Source: a virus. From it: DNA of 42,975 bases. The translations under genes and the position numbers were made by a program. Where the stretch lies: positions 1 to 42,975 of the IMG/VR virus record IMGVR_UViG_3300042568_000704. The stretch is one strand, 5' to 3'. Below the pieces are notes generated by a model, which made no database searches, was not told where the DNA came from, and saw only the letters and a list, made by a program, of their open reading frames with translations. Below are positions 15,700 to 27,200 of the stretch, piece after piece. Each line of letters opens with the position of its first letter. The stretch's first letter is position 1.

Positions 15700-17796
15700 T
15701 TAAATTATTTCACATAAACAATTTGTAGCCTGTGTAATTTGTATTTCAGTTTGATTAAACAAATTCATCATATCGGTATACCTAACAGAATTTGTATTTC
15801 CACTTGTAGTTGTTCCTGTAATCGTTCCATTGGTAAAATTATAATTGTCCGTATAAATTGCTGTGTTATTGGTGCTTCCATCGTCAAAATTTGTTGAAAT
15901 TGCAGTTGCTGCTGCTGCTGTATCAATATACCAACCAACTTTATCATTAATACTGGGAATTCTACCATAACGATATGATTTTAGTTTATTTATTCCAAAA
16001 GGAGCCGCTGGTGCAAAATTGCTATTTAAACCATTTGCAAACCAACTTCTAAATGGTTGATTAACTAATCCAGTTCTGTCTGTAAGTGGATACAATCCTA
16101 TGTATTCAATACTAACACAACAATTCATCTGACCTGGAATTATAGGTACTCCAGTATTTATGCAAGCTTGACAATTATTATCGCCTGGATTTCTAACTTC
16201 AATAACAACTTGATGAGTTTGTGATAACCCTCCAGAAGTCAATGGCATAGGAAATTCAAACAATCCCCAACGAGAAGTCATTGTTTCAGTTGCGGGAGGT
16301 CCTGCCAATATTGTTGTTCCTACATTATTATAATCTGGAGATGAGGGATCTTGTGTGTTAAGTGGTAGACCAAGAACAATTCCACATGCTTTTTTTCTTC
16401 CACTCATTAATAATGTTAATTCTTTTAATAAATTATTATTATCATATTGATTATTTACCCATAAATTTAATCGTTTTTTATAAAATTTTATATACCTTCC
16501 ACGCAAGTCTATATTAGTTCCAGTAGTAGGATCTGTAAAATTAGGTATATTTACATAAAATGGAGTAAATATTTTTGTATACCATGCTGATGGACATCTT
16601 CCAAAATTATCTAAACATGGAGAAGTACCAGTTATCACGCCGCACCCATTGACGGGATCATTGCATTGCTGTGGATCACATCCTGCCATACTTAAAAATG
16701 AAAAATCTGTAAATTTTGGCAATGAATCTGCCATTGCAGAAACATTAACAAATGAACTATTATTTTCCTCTCCTTTTTCATAATTAAAAAGGTATTGTGG
16801 AAGTTTACCTACCAATCGTTTATTGTAAAATGCACTGGGACTATCATCACCCGATGGTGAAGTTCTAGGTAATCCATAACAACTACCTACACTACATGTG
16901 TAACTATTTGGATAAGATTCGCAATCATCCGAAGTACAACCAGTATCAATTAAAGGATAAACATTTGTCTGTTGTATAAAATCAGAAGGTGATAAGCAAT
17001 CAGGACCTGCTTCACCAGTTTGATTTATTTGTACACCAGTTACATAACATGTAGTTGCAGAACATGTACATATTGGTTGAGTTGTGGGATTTGGAGTAAT
17101 TGGTTCACAACCAGTGGCACTATCACATGGACAAATTGTACTAAAAGAATTACATAAACTATTATTTAAGTAATATGTTCCAGATTGAACTCCATGTCTA
17201 GTATCAAATATTGTATTGTTAGTTTGTGGAAATATTGGTATATTGGTTTGAGTGTGCCAAGCAGCAGCAGATTTTGTGTTTTTACTATTAATAAAAAATA
17301 CAAATCTATCTGCAATTGTAAATGTCGTAAGTTCTGCTAGTACATAAGAAGGTGGTGGTGGAATGGGAGGTGGTGATTCCACAAAATCGTAAATTCTAGC
17401 ATAAAACGGAGATTCTACTTCAGGAACTCCACTATATTCTGGATCCGCTAATTCGTGTATTAAATTTAAATTTACAGTTTGACCTGTATTTTGCCATACC
17501 GAACAGTTCCATCTGGGTGATGCAGGAACTGTATTTGCTGGATAGTGTACAAAAGTACCAACATTACATGGTAAATAACCATCACATGGACCGCCTGGTT
17601 GTGTTGGATTTTCGGTTGCAGTTGGAATTTGCCAAACTAGTTCAGCAGAAGTAGAACCCGCTGTTGTTTTTGCATAAAGTGAAGTAATATTTGTAGGCGG
17701 TACTAATGGATTATCTTTTACTTTTAAATTACCTATAACTTCGGGTATTGTTGTAATGTTTAAGCCTGATGTTTTTATTTTTACTTCTTTAGCCAT
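15700..17796 (-). CDS. Cysteine-rich protein of unknown function (698 residues)
   Basis: I do not recognise this protein. It has about 27 cysteines (about 4%), concentrated at 215-310, 370-395 and in a CLC motif near the end. It carries CDGYLPCN at 71-78, which matches the DGYLPAN of the 875-residue protein, and a proline run (PPPIPPPPS, near 140-150). The first 65 residues lack cysteine and look like beta-strands, possibly an attachment domain. Residues about 395-580 are lower in cysteine and resemble a beta-sandwich. An exact late promoter box lies 38 bases upstream inside the end of the fibre-like gene, so it can be expressed separately. Context between fibre and neck genes suggests a virion appendage; no catalytic motif was seen. 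Confidence 0.85.
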   Translation of the reverse strand: MAKEVKIKTSGLNITTIPEVIGNLKVKDNPLVPPTNITSLYAKTTAGSTSAELVWQIPTATENPTQPGGPCDGYLPCNVGTFVHYPANTVPASPRWNCSVWQNTGQTVNLNLIHELADPEYSGVPEVESPFYARIYDFVESPPPIPPPPSYVLAELTTFTIADRFVFFINSKNTKSAAAWHTQTNIPIFPQTNNTIFDTRHGVQSGTYYLNNSLCNSFSTICPCDSATGCEPITPNPTTQPICTCSATTCYVTGVQINQTGEAGPDCLSPSDFIQQTNVYPLIDTGCTSDDCESYPNSYTCSVGSCYGLPRTSPSGDDSPSAFYNKRLVGKLPQYLFNYEKGEENNSSFVNVSAMADSLPKFTDFSFLSMAGCDPQQCNDPVNGCGVITGTSPCLDNFGRCPSAWYTKIFTPFYVNIPNFTDPTTGTNIDLRGRYIKFYKKRLNLWVNNQYDNNNLLKELTLLMSGRKKACGIVLGLPLNTQDPSSPDYNNVGTTILAGPPATETMTSRWGLFEFPMPLTSGGLSQTHQVVIEVRNPGDNNCQACINTGVPIIPGQMNCCVSIEYIGLYPLTDRTGLVNQPFRSWFANGLNSNFAPAAPFGINKLKSYRYGRIPSINDKVGWYIDTAAAATAISTNFDDGSTNNTAIYTDNYNFTNGTITGTTTSGNTNSVRYTDMMNLFNQTEIQITQATNCLCEII

Positions 17797-17813
17797 TATA
17801 AATTTCCATCAAA

Positions 17814-20800
17814 TCAGAATGAATAATATAGAGTATTTATAGGGTCTGTTGCTAATACTCCATTACCAGCGTCATATGCTTTGATTATATAACCTGCACT
17901 TATAGTAGAAATTGTATCACTCCCAGCAGAAGTTACCGAAGAAGAATACAGAACTTGTCCTGGCTGTAAACCAGCGGGAATTGCTTGTGCAACAATTTTT
18001 AATTGTTGTGTGCTATTTTTAATCGTTAATGGACAGTTAATTTCTACGGAAGGAGTACCACCACCAATTAACTTAATAGTAGAAGAACCACTTGCCTCAT
18101 GCGTTATATACGAATAAGAATTAGAAGGATCTGTTACAGTACCTATTTTACCTGTTCCCGTGCTATTTGCATCTAATGTTATTTCAACACTTGCAGTTTG
18201 GTGAGAAGTTATACTCAATGCAGAGTCACTTCCTCTGGAAATAGTAGGAGAGAATAACGCTTCATTTGAATTATTACCAAACATTAAATAATTGCTAATA
18301 GACAAAGTAGAATTAGGAATATTTGCGTAATTTGCAGTAATTTTATCTACAGAAGGAAAATGAATTCTAGCAGTAGACGAATCCTCTTCGTCCGTAAACT
18401 TTAAAGTAACACCATTTTCTCCGCCAGAAGTAGTAAGTTGATCTGTTTGTAAATTTATAGTAGAAGAAGTTGGACTCCAGCTATCATTAAATTGACCAAC
18501 AACTCTCTGTAAATATTCTTTTGTTTTAATTGCTTCATTTGCAGTTAAACTATGGCATTCAATCTTATCAACTAATAATTTATGAAATCTAAATGGATAG
18601 GTATAAGTTTCACCTGTAGTTGGATGTTTATAATTGCTATCTGCATAAATTGTTACTGCTCTATCATTATAATCTGGACCAAGATCATAAGTACTTAATC
18701 GGTTTGGATCATCTAATTGTGCAAAAGTATCAAAAGCATTAATTCTAATTGTAGATTCATCTTTCTCATTGCTTGGATCTATGTTTCTGGGTTCGTCTAA
18801 TAATATTAATGTATCTCTTCCAGTATCATCTCCACCCGATAATATCAATCCACTACCAGAAGTACTATTTTGTGGTATTATTTTATTTACACTTATTGTA
18901 GTATTTAATGAAAAATCAAATCGTTCAGAGGCCGAATTATAACTTACCGCAATATTATTAGATCCTCTAAAATTAATAGTACTTCCGGCCGTGTGAGTTC
19001 CAGATACAAATCCATTAGATAGTTTTAAATAATTATTTGTTGGTTTGGCAGAAATTAACGCTTGATTGCCAGTAGTATGTCTTACCGCAAATTCAATGTA
19101 TTCCGTTGCAGCAGTAGCTCCTCCATTAAAATCATCTTCAAAAACCAGTGTTGTGGTTTCTTGTGCGGTTGCTCGTTCTTTTGCAACCAACAATGATCCA
19201 GTACCAGATATATTAGTTCCTTCACCACTACTGTTAATATAAAGATCTGCTCCATCCCATTCAAATGTTATATTTGCACCAGCACGAATATTTACAGCTT
19301 CACTGGTTTCTGCATTAAATTCATGTTCTGGTGAACCTGTTCCATTTTCAAATGTAATTGTTTTAATAAACGAATTACCAGTAAAACCAAGTATATCCAA
19401 TACTTGAGTTGAGTTTAGTGCTTGAACTGGATTGTCTGTATCATCGGTGTCATCGCGTCTACCTAAAATAGTTCCAGCAGTCAATACAACTGAACCAATT
19501 TCTCCCGTATTTAAAGATTTTGATATTACAGAATAATTAGAAGGAGTAAACCATTCATATGCATTTGAATTATTTCTTCGTAATAGTTGATTTGCTGTAC
19601 TTGATGCTGGTATATCCGAATCTATAACAACATTACCACCACCGTTTATACTGGTAGTAATGTTTATTCCACCCAAAATAGCAATACTATCTTCGCCAGA
19701 TGCAGAAGAAGAACCAGAATCTCCAGTAATAGTAGCAAAAGCATTGTTTATTGTTCCGCCGCCACTAATTACTGTACTAGCACCACCTATTCCTGCAAAA
19801 TCAGGTATTAATACACCAGATGTAGAAGATGTTGCAATAAATAATGGTTTATCTAACTCTCCATTTGTGTTGTCTGGATTAACTGGCGTAACTGCTCCTG
19901 CCGTATCGGGATCAAGATAATAAATAGTTCCAGTTATTAAACCAGTAAGACCTGTTATATTTGAAAATGGTCCAGATGTAATAACAACTGCATCGGTTCC
20001 ATCTACACTTTCAACTATACCAATAGTTTGAGAATTTGTTAAATTATTTGCTTGTGCTTTAACTACGGTGCTTGCGCCCATTCGAACAACATTACCAACA
20101 CCAACACTTCCATCCTTTGGTAATTTTACTCTATTTACAAATTGATTTAAATAACCATCAGATGATGTAATCGGTACAGATGTTGCTTCTGGAGTTTGGG
20201 TAAATGGTGTAGAGTTTAATATATCTGTAATTGTTATTGTATCTTTTACTATTACAGAACTACCATTTGTTGAACTTGAAGTTAATTCTAAAATATCTCC
20301 AACTAAAACATTATTATAGTAATGTGAAAATAAAATAGAATTTGGAGAATCAAATCTTCCTTGTATTGAAAAATATTCAGGAGTTGATCCTATTGATGTT
20401 TGTAATCTTAAATCAACTTGTCCTTGAGATTGTGTTGCTATAAATGGAAATACTGCTTTTGGTGTTGAATCGGTAACAAATCCTTTACCCGATTTTACTC
20501 CAAGATATTCACTGGAATACCATGCTTCTGTTTGTTCATCAAAAGTAAAATATACATTTTCTGTATTTGTATCCGAAGTGGATTCTATTACCAAACCACA
20601 ATTGTCTCGGTTTGTTCCTGTGTTATTTAATGTAATTGTACCATCATCTACAATTAGATCAGCAACTGTAATGATTCCACCAAATGCATGATTTCCGTTA
20701 ATTTCTGGAGGTAGCATATTTGATGCTACTACTTTGTAAATTTGATCTCCAGAACCCTGAAACGAATAAAAAGAAGTATTTGCAATTGTTCCTGTAGTTA

Positions 20801-21062
20801 ACGCAGAATAATCTAATATTACTTCTGAGTTACCATTACTGTTTGTTTGTGTACCTATTCCATAGAAAGAAACATCAGTACCAACTGTTAATTCTATGGT
20901 TCCAGGCGTACCAGTTCTACTTTCCTGTAAACCAGCACCAGCAAATACATCATAAACATTTATTGGATTTACATAATCAATAATTTGATTGGTTCTTAAA
21001 TACCAATCATAAAATGTATCGTTAAGATTTAACTTTACAATATCTATGTCATTTGTACTCAT
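17814..21062 (-). CDS. Fibre-like virion protein (1082 residues)
   Basis: This is probably a tail fibre or similar appendage. The N-terminus MSTNDIDIVKLNLNDTFYDW followed by YLRTNQIIDYVN is a short helical motif seen at the start of many fibre-like proteins of marine phages (DTFxxWxxxTNxII pattern, from memory) and may anchor it to the virion. The rest is long, rich in Ser, Thr, Gly and Asn, with many short beta-strand repeats and no catalytic motif, as expected of a trimeric beta-structured shaft. Near 780-890 a less repetitive region with DKIECHSLTANEAIKTKEYL may be a junction. The start overlaps the coiled-coil gene stop by four bases (ATGA). Its 3' end contains a late promoter for the next gene. 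The receptor-binding role is inference. Confidence 0.83.
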   Translation of the reverse strand: MSTNDIDIVKLNLNDTFYDWYLRTNQIIDYVNPINVYDVFAGAGLQESRTGTPGTIELTVGTDVSFYGIGTQTNSNGNSEVILDYSALTTGTIANTSFYSFQGSGDQIYKVVASNMLPPEINGNHAFGGIITVADLIVDDGTITLNNTGTNRDNCGLVIESTSDTNTENVYFTFDEQTEAWYSSEYLGVKSGKGFVTDSTPKAVFPFIATQSQGQVDLRLQTSIGSTPEYFSIQGRFDSPNSILFSHYYNNVLVGDILELTSSSTNGSSVIVKDTITITDILNSTPFTQTPEATSVPITSSDGYLNQFVNRVKLPKDGSVGVGNVVRMGASTVVKAQANNLTNSQTIGIVESVDGTDAVVITSGPFSNITGLTGLITGTIYYLDPDTAGAVTPVNPDNTNGELDKPLFIATSSTSGVLIPDFAGIGGASTVISGGGTINNAFATITGDSGSSSASGEDSIAILGGINITTSINGGGNVVIDSDIPASSTANQLLRRNNSNAYEWFTPSNYSVISKSLNTGEIGSVVLTAGTILGRRDDTDDTDNPVQALNSTQVLDILGFTGNSFIKTITFENGTGSPEHEFNAETSEAVNIRAGANITFEWDGADLYINSSGEGTNISGTGSLLVAKERATAQETTTLVFEDDFNGGATAATEYIEFAVRHTTGNQALISAKPTNNYLKLSNGFVSGTHTAGSTINFRGSNNIAVSYNSASERFDFSLNTTISVNKIIPQNSTSGSGLILSGGDDTGRDTLILLDEPRNIDPSNEKDESTIRINAFDTFAQLDDPNRLSTYDLGPDYNDRAVTIYADSNYKHPTTGETYTYPFRFHKLLVDKIECHSLTANEAIKTKEYLQRVVGQFNDSWSPTSSTINLQTDQLTTSGGENGVTLKFTDEEDSSTARIHFPSVDKITANYANIPNSTLSISNYLMFGNNSNEALFSPTISRGSDSALSITSHQTASVEITLDANSTGTGKIGTVTDPSNSYSYITHEASGSSTIKLIGGGTPSVEINCPLTIKNSTQQLKIVAQAIPAGLQPGQVLYSSSVTSAGSDTISTISAGYIIKAYDAGNGVLATDPINTLYYSF
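17834..17841 (-). promoter_or_regulatory. T4-type late promoter for the 698-residue cysteine-rich gene
   Basis: An exact TATAAATA on the minus strand lies inside the last codons of the fibre-like gene, 38 bases before the ATG at 17796. A 7-base complement (ATTTATA, 17803-17797) sits between the weak GATGG ribosome binding site and the start, so readthrough RNA could form a weak AT-only stem that promoter-initiated RNA could not. Confidence 0.6.
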
Positions 21063-21289
21063 TGATTACTCTTTCCTTCCACTATTTTTTGTAGAAGATT
21101 TTTAATATCCTTAAGATCGGATTCCATACTAACAATTTTATTTTCTAGAGATTTTACTTTATTTATCTCATTTTTTCTTGCTTTGTATGCTTGAACTGCT
21201 CCTAAATTTGTATTTAAAATAGCACCAGAATACGAATCGCGTATCAAATCTTCTCTATCTTCTACTTTAAGTTTAGACAACACTGACAA
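21059..21289 (-). CDS. Small coiled-coil protein with a non-AUG start (about 74-76 residues)
   Basis: The protein starts SVLSKLKVEDREDLIRDSYS, continues with GAILNTNLGAVQAYKARK and ends in a Leu/Ile heptad helix (about 44-72) typical of a coiled coil. Related short proteins with a DRxDLIRD...GAILNTN pattern occur in T4-like marine phages, from memory; their function is unknown to me. No ATG exists in frame near the start. Possible starts are TTG 21289, GTG 21283 or TTG 21280; GAGAG at the end of the upstream gene favours GTG or the second TTG. It overlaps the giant upstream gene by up to 17 bases and the fibre-like gene by 4, so expression probably relies on coupled translation. It may help assemble or attach the neighbouring giant or fibre protein. 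Confidence 0.82.
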   Translation of the reverse strand: MSVLSKLKVEDREDLIRDSYSGAILNTNLGAVQAYKARKNEINKVKSLENKIVSMESDLKDIKNLLQKIVEGKSNQ

Positions 21290-24200
21290 CTCTCATTTCT
21301 TTGATTTGCGGAACCATTACGGGATTGTCCGAATACATGCAAATTTTTATTGCATATTTGGCAAAAGGTTGTTCTAGATCATTGGGTAAAGTATAGATTA
21401 TATCTTCAAAAGTATTTTCATCTGGAGATATATAATCAAATTTATTTGGTAATAATTGAATATATGGTTCTTCATCAAAGATACTATCTTTACCCACCGA
21501 TTGTTGTTTTAAGAATACTTGAATTTTAGTTCCAGCTGGTAAATTGACACCTAATGTTATTTTTACATTTGTGGATTCAAAACCCTTTTCCAATTCAATT
21601 ATCTTACTAATATAACGACTTCTTGCCATTTCACCAGAAACGATTGGAGTTACTGGATCTAATTCACCATTATACAAAGAACTTGTTTTTGTTAAAGTTG
21701 TATTATTTTCAATAAGATTTTGAACCCCAACCAACACAAGTCTATCTAAATCAAACATAGGACTAATAATATTATTAGTGCTATTTAATCCAATTTCCAA
21801 TTCAATACTTGATCCATTGTATGTTACTTTGGAAGACTGTGGTAATTGCACATTAGTATTTGCATTTACTGAAATTTTATTGGTTTGAAGTACAGATCCA
21901 GATGCAGGAGTTGTACGCAATTGATATGATATTTCTGTGTTATTGAATTTAATTTCATCATTATTGATAGTAATTAATTCATATTTTTGTTCTGTTTTTG
22001 TTGGATCTTGTATATCATTTATTAAAATAGATCCATTTAAACTAGTTTCTGTACCAAATTCGCATCTATTAATACCAAACATAAGATCTATATTTTCATA
22101 TGCTTCCCATTTACCCGCGTTTTGACTCTTAAAGAAAGAACCAACCGCAGATTGTTGAGCAATACGAGATTCGCTGTCTATCAATAATTCTCCTATTTCT
22201 GCAACATAAAGAGTGTAATCTGAACTATTGGTTCTTACGATCAAAGCATGTTCGCCTGGTAATAGGTGAACAGGAGTTGAGAATGTAAATCTAGTTTTAG
22301 TATTATCCGTAGAACTATTTGGAGATCCACTCATAACCACCTGAGATGGATATAAAGTAGAAGTCGCAAATGGATATATTGTTGTTTTTTCTCTGGTAAG
22401 AGGATATCCCGAGTTGGTTGGACGCAACTCTACTGTAACTGGTAAGGTATCATCCACTTGTCCAAAGAATAAATCTACACTACTTATTAATATTCCTTGT
22501 GGATATACTTTTTCATCAATAAAGAAAGTTTGTGCTACTGGATCACTTATATTTTTATTATAAGATGCTGGACGCTTAATTGCTTTACGAGTTGATATAA
22601 ACGAATCGTTTGCAGTTTCTATCGCACCAGCTGCCGTGTATACGGTTTCTGCTATAGTAGTTGATGCATTTGGATTGTTTGATGCAGAATCAGTAATTAC
22701 TAATAATTTGTCTCCTGCTTTAAACTTTCTCTGTCCGATATCAAAACTAAACTGCAAAGAACCTTTGTTATCTGTTTTTAATCCACCATTATATACTAAT
22801 TGACCCACATTATTTACAATTTGACATTCTGTTGTAATATCAACATCATCAAAGAAAACATATACAGTAGTAAATGGTTTCAATCCTTCTGCTACCGCAG
22901 TGATTGTTTTATTACGAATAAATGGAATTACCGACTTATCTACAGTTTTGTTTTCACCAATATTTACTGTATTTGGTGGTCTAAAATCACATGCAGGAGT
23001 TCTGTTTTTAAAAGTTAATCCTTTTATTGCAGAGCGATTTTTGTTTCTTTGTCTTCTGTTTAATTTTTTATGTCTTGCTTTTTTACCAAAACCAAATCCA
23101 TTATATTTACCTAACTTCTTACCACCCCATCTTCTCTTCCAGAAAGAATATTCTAAACCGACACCTGTTATATTATTGTTTGCAGGAGATGGTTTAACAA
23201 CTTCAATCGCATCGTTTATTCCATTTTCATTTTCTCTTACATCGGGGGGTTCGGTTGTATCAAACCACGCATCTGAAGATGGTGATAGTTTTACAGTTCC
23301 TATCCAAGCAATATCATTGAATGGATTAATTTTTTCAACCCCACTAGCACTAAGTTGAGTTATAGCAGGAACCTCTGTGTATGATAACAATACAACATTA
23401 TCAGAAGTTTTTACAGTTCCAGACAATGTAGTATTTGTTTCGTCCATATCAAAAGAATGCATCTTAAATGGAGGACGAATAGTATTTTCTTCTGGATCAA
23501 TGCAAATATTATATTGATCATTCTTAGTATCACCCTTAGAATGGGTGGTAAAGTTATCAACTAAAATAGAAGTTTTAACTCTTGGTTCTTGATTGGAATC
23601 TACGATTGGATCTGTTTCTACTTGTTTTTCTAATGAATTAAGAACAGTATATTGTTCCAATGATTGAATTCTATCATCAAGAGCAATAATATCTTTCATC
23701 GTATAACGACGATTATTTACCATTATAGATGTTACATCATTTTTATCAAAAACAAATGGTTCTGCTGTTATATCATAAATTGTCATTGCATTTTCATCAT
23801 CTGATGGTAACTCAGGATCGAATGCAGGAATACCAGCAATCAATTTAAATCTTAAATCTCTAGTGATTGCTAACTTATAGGAACGAGAAAGATAGTATTC
23901 ATAATCCACATCAAATGAACTTGCAGGAGCAGGAATCCATTTCTTTATTATCTTTGCACTATTTCCTACTAATACTTTTACTGGGCGCATATCAATAACA
24001 GAATCTAGTTTATAAGTTCTGCCTGTAGAAGGACTAGTAAAGTAAGGAATGTCTTCATAATCTATTCCACTATAGGAATTTACGGTAATAGGACCATTAT
24101 TTGCATGATTAAAATAACGGTATGTTACAGTAATTGTAGTATTTTCGGGAACACCTTCTACAAGATATTCACTTTTTAGTGATACTTGTCCAAAATCATA

Positions 24201-27200
24201 AAGATTATCTGTTTGTCCATTAAACAAATTAAATTTGTGTTTAATATCTTCGGTAGAAGATGCTGCTGTAATTTTGTCAATTGCAAAGATATCAGAATTT
24301 AATAGATTAACTTTCCAAATACCATCTTTGGTTTTCTTTAATACTATATCCGAATCTGTGGCTCTGGTCATAATTTTATTACGAATACCACCAGATGGAT
24401 ATGGATTTACATTCATATTACAAATTAAACTAATACTATTAAGATTCCAGTTGCCTGTATTTCTGGTAATTGTAACAGTTGAATCTGAATTTGTTGAACT
24501 ATAGTTATTTGTAACTATACTATAGTTTCCATCGGTTAAATCTACAATTGCACCATCATGTATAAGTGTGTAGTGTTCAATTAAATCATTAGAATCTACT
24601 TTACCTACTGTAGAAGATTCTCCTCCGATAAATCTAATATATTGATCGCCACTCTTAAATACTAAAATTTTGTTAGTAGATTCTGGTTGTTCACCGAATT
24701 GTTGCTGGATTCTATAATCCATTTCTCCTACGGTCTTTATAGACGAACTGCCAGGTAAGGAGAATAAGAGAGTATTTAAATCGGAATCAAAAACTCTACT
24801 ATATGTAAAGAAATTAGTAGAAGATGGAATATCAATTCCTCTGGTTGGATGAACAGTAAAAACATAATCATTTTCTAATGTTCCAGATGACAATTGAATG
24901 TCTTCATCTTCAAAATTATTGATAACCGCATTTGCAAATGATTCTTCATAGTAAAACTCTGAAACTTCATTCAAGTTATACTTTCTGGAAAGATTTGGAA
25001 GATAATCCATCTTAATATCAAAGAAATATGCTTGATATGCATCTTCTTCTTGTCTTCTTAATAAACGAATTCTTCCGCAACCAATAATTTCTTTTGTTTT
25101 TGAAGCACTGGTAACATCAAAATTAACATTTAGATTGGTTTCACTTCTAAGTGTCCAGTTTTCATTTACACCCGATCCAACAACAAATGGAGTTTCTGAT
25201 ATAGGTTGAATTACTATAACAGTATCGCGTTGATCTGCTGGATTGGTTAAGTCTTTGTGCGTAAACGAAAGTACAATACCTCTAGCAATACCCTCTGCTG
25301 TTCCTTTATTTTGGAAAACAATATCATTTGTTGCAAAATCTTCACCCTGATAATTGTTTATTTCGGGAATAGCAACCTGTACAGCATTTTCTCCTTTTCT
25401 TTGATTATTGGAGAATGCACTAGAAGATGTTTCAACAAAGTTTTTGGTAACGGTTCCAGTAGCGTCAATAAACACACCACTTACTTTTTCAATATCATAA
25501 ATGGTTACTACATTACTATCTGGTGCATATTTTGTTTTATTTTTGTCCCAACCTCTACCACCATATTTTACTTGTCCGTTAGTACCTGATGCTAATTGGT
25601 ATACAGTACCATTGTATTTTTCAAATCTACCTTGAGTTTCAAGAACTATTAGTTCTTTACTATTTTCATTCCAAGATATAACTCTTCCCTTTACCAAATC
25701 GCTATTGTTATAAACTGGAGTTCCTGCATTATCTACTTGTAATGCAAGATAATTGTATTGGAATGCTGTGTTATTAACAGTATAACCACCAAAATTTTCA
25801 GAATCTTTAAATCCTATTCTTACCAATTCTCCACAAGTAGGATTGTTCAAACTTGTAGATGATCTTGGTTTGTAGACTCCGCAAGGACCAATAATACAAC
25901 CTAATTCGCTTACATTTTCAGTAGAAATATCAGCATCGTTTACACCATAAAATGCATGTACTCCAGTAGATTGAACATATAGTTCAACTCCATCATTACC
26001 TTGTGTTGGTAACGCAAAATCTCCACCAATCGCAAGTACTTCTCCTACTGCTTGAATTTCTATTCCGTTTTTAACATAGTTTTGAGTAACTATATCACCA
26101 ACGGAAAAGAATCCACCCTGTCCTTCATCAGAACAATCCGCCGTAGAATTGCATCCTAATGAACCAGAAGGTTTTACGATTATTCTTTTAGTATTCGCTT
26201 CTCTTGTAACATAAGCAATACTTGTACCATATGAAATAGGATTGGTAGTTGTTGCTGCGGAAGGATCTGTAAATATCACTCCGTCATCAATATTAAAATG
26301 TGCATTTTCTATATTAGTTGTTGCGTCATATGAAATACTACCAGTAACTTCAACATATAGAGTACTTCCGCTTGTACTGGTTAATCCCGAATTAGAAGCA
26401 GGAATCCAACGAAGAGCATTACCAGTTGTAACTGTTATTGAAGTTGGATTTGCAGTATCTAAACATTTAATTTGTTTTACTGGGAAAATTTCTGTTGTAT
26501 ATGTTGTACTGCTGTTTGATGTTTCCGAATCCAAATCATATGCTGTTTGGAAATTTCCATGCCAAGGATCCGTAAATACAAATCTTGAAATATTACTTTC
26601 AGGAGCAACACTCATGTTCACAATAGAGTAAGATGCTAAAGATGTTTCTCCACCTATGAACTTACTTCTTGATCTTGCTGTGGGGTGTTGTGGTCGAATA
26701 TAACCAGTATCATTTCCACTGTCGGTATCACCATCAGTATCAATTAATGATAAATAATCAGAACTTGCTGGATTAGTATGACCAGTTATGGATTCGGTAG
26801 AAAGTGCCGCTTCTGTTGTCACAAAAAGTACACTTCTGAATAAATCTTGACTTTGATCTGAAGCCAAAGGACTCCAGTACTTTACAATTGCAGAGCGAGT
26901 GTCAATTGGTTGTTGTGGTATTGTGATTCTGATATATCTTCCACCAAATTTCATAAATGGAAGTTCTTCCAGATTGATCGCATCGTACCAATTGTTTGGC
27001 GGCTCTACTATAAAATAATTACCAATATTAGCACCCAAATTATAGTCATCTGCTGCTATTACAGATTCACCTGTTCTTGCTTTATCGACAACAATATTGG
27101 TGTTGTTTATTGTTTCAAATTCATAACCAAAAACATAAGCTTTACCTGGCTTAACAGATAATACAAATTTATTTTTATCGCCTGGTTGAGAATCTTCGGG

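Noticed and set aside
16155-16162. CATAAATA inside the 698-residue gene
   Set aside because: No gene start follows within a reasonable distance, so it is treated as a chance match.
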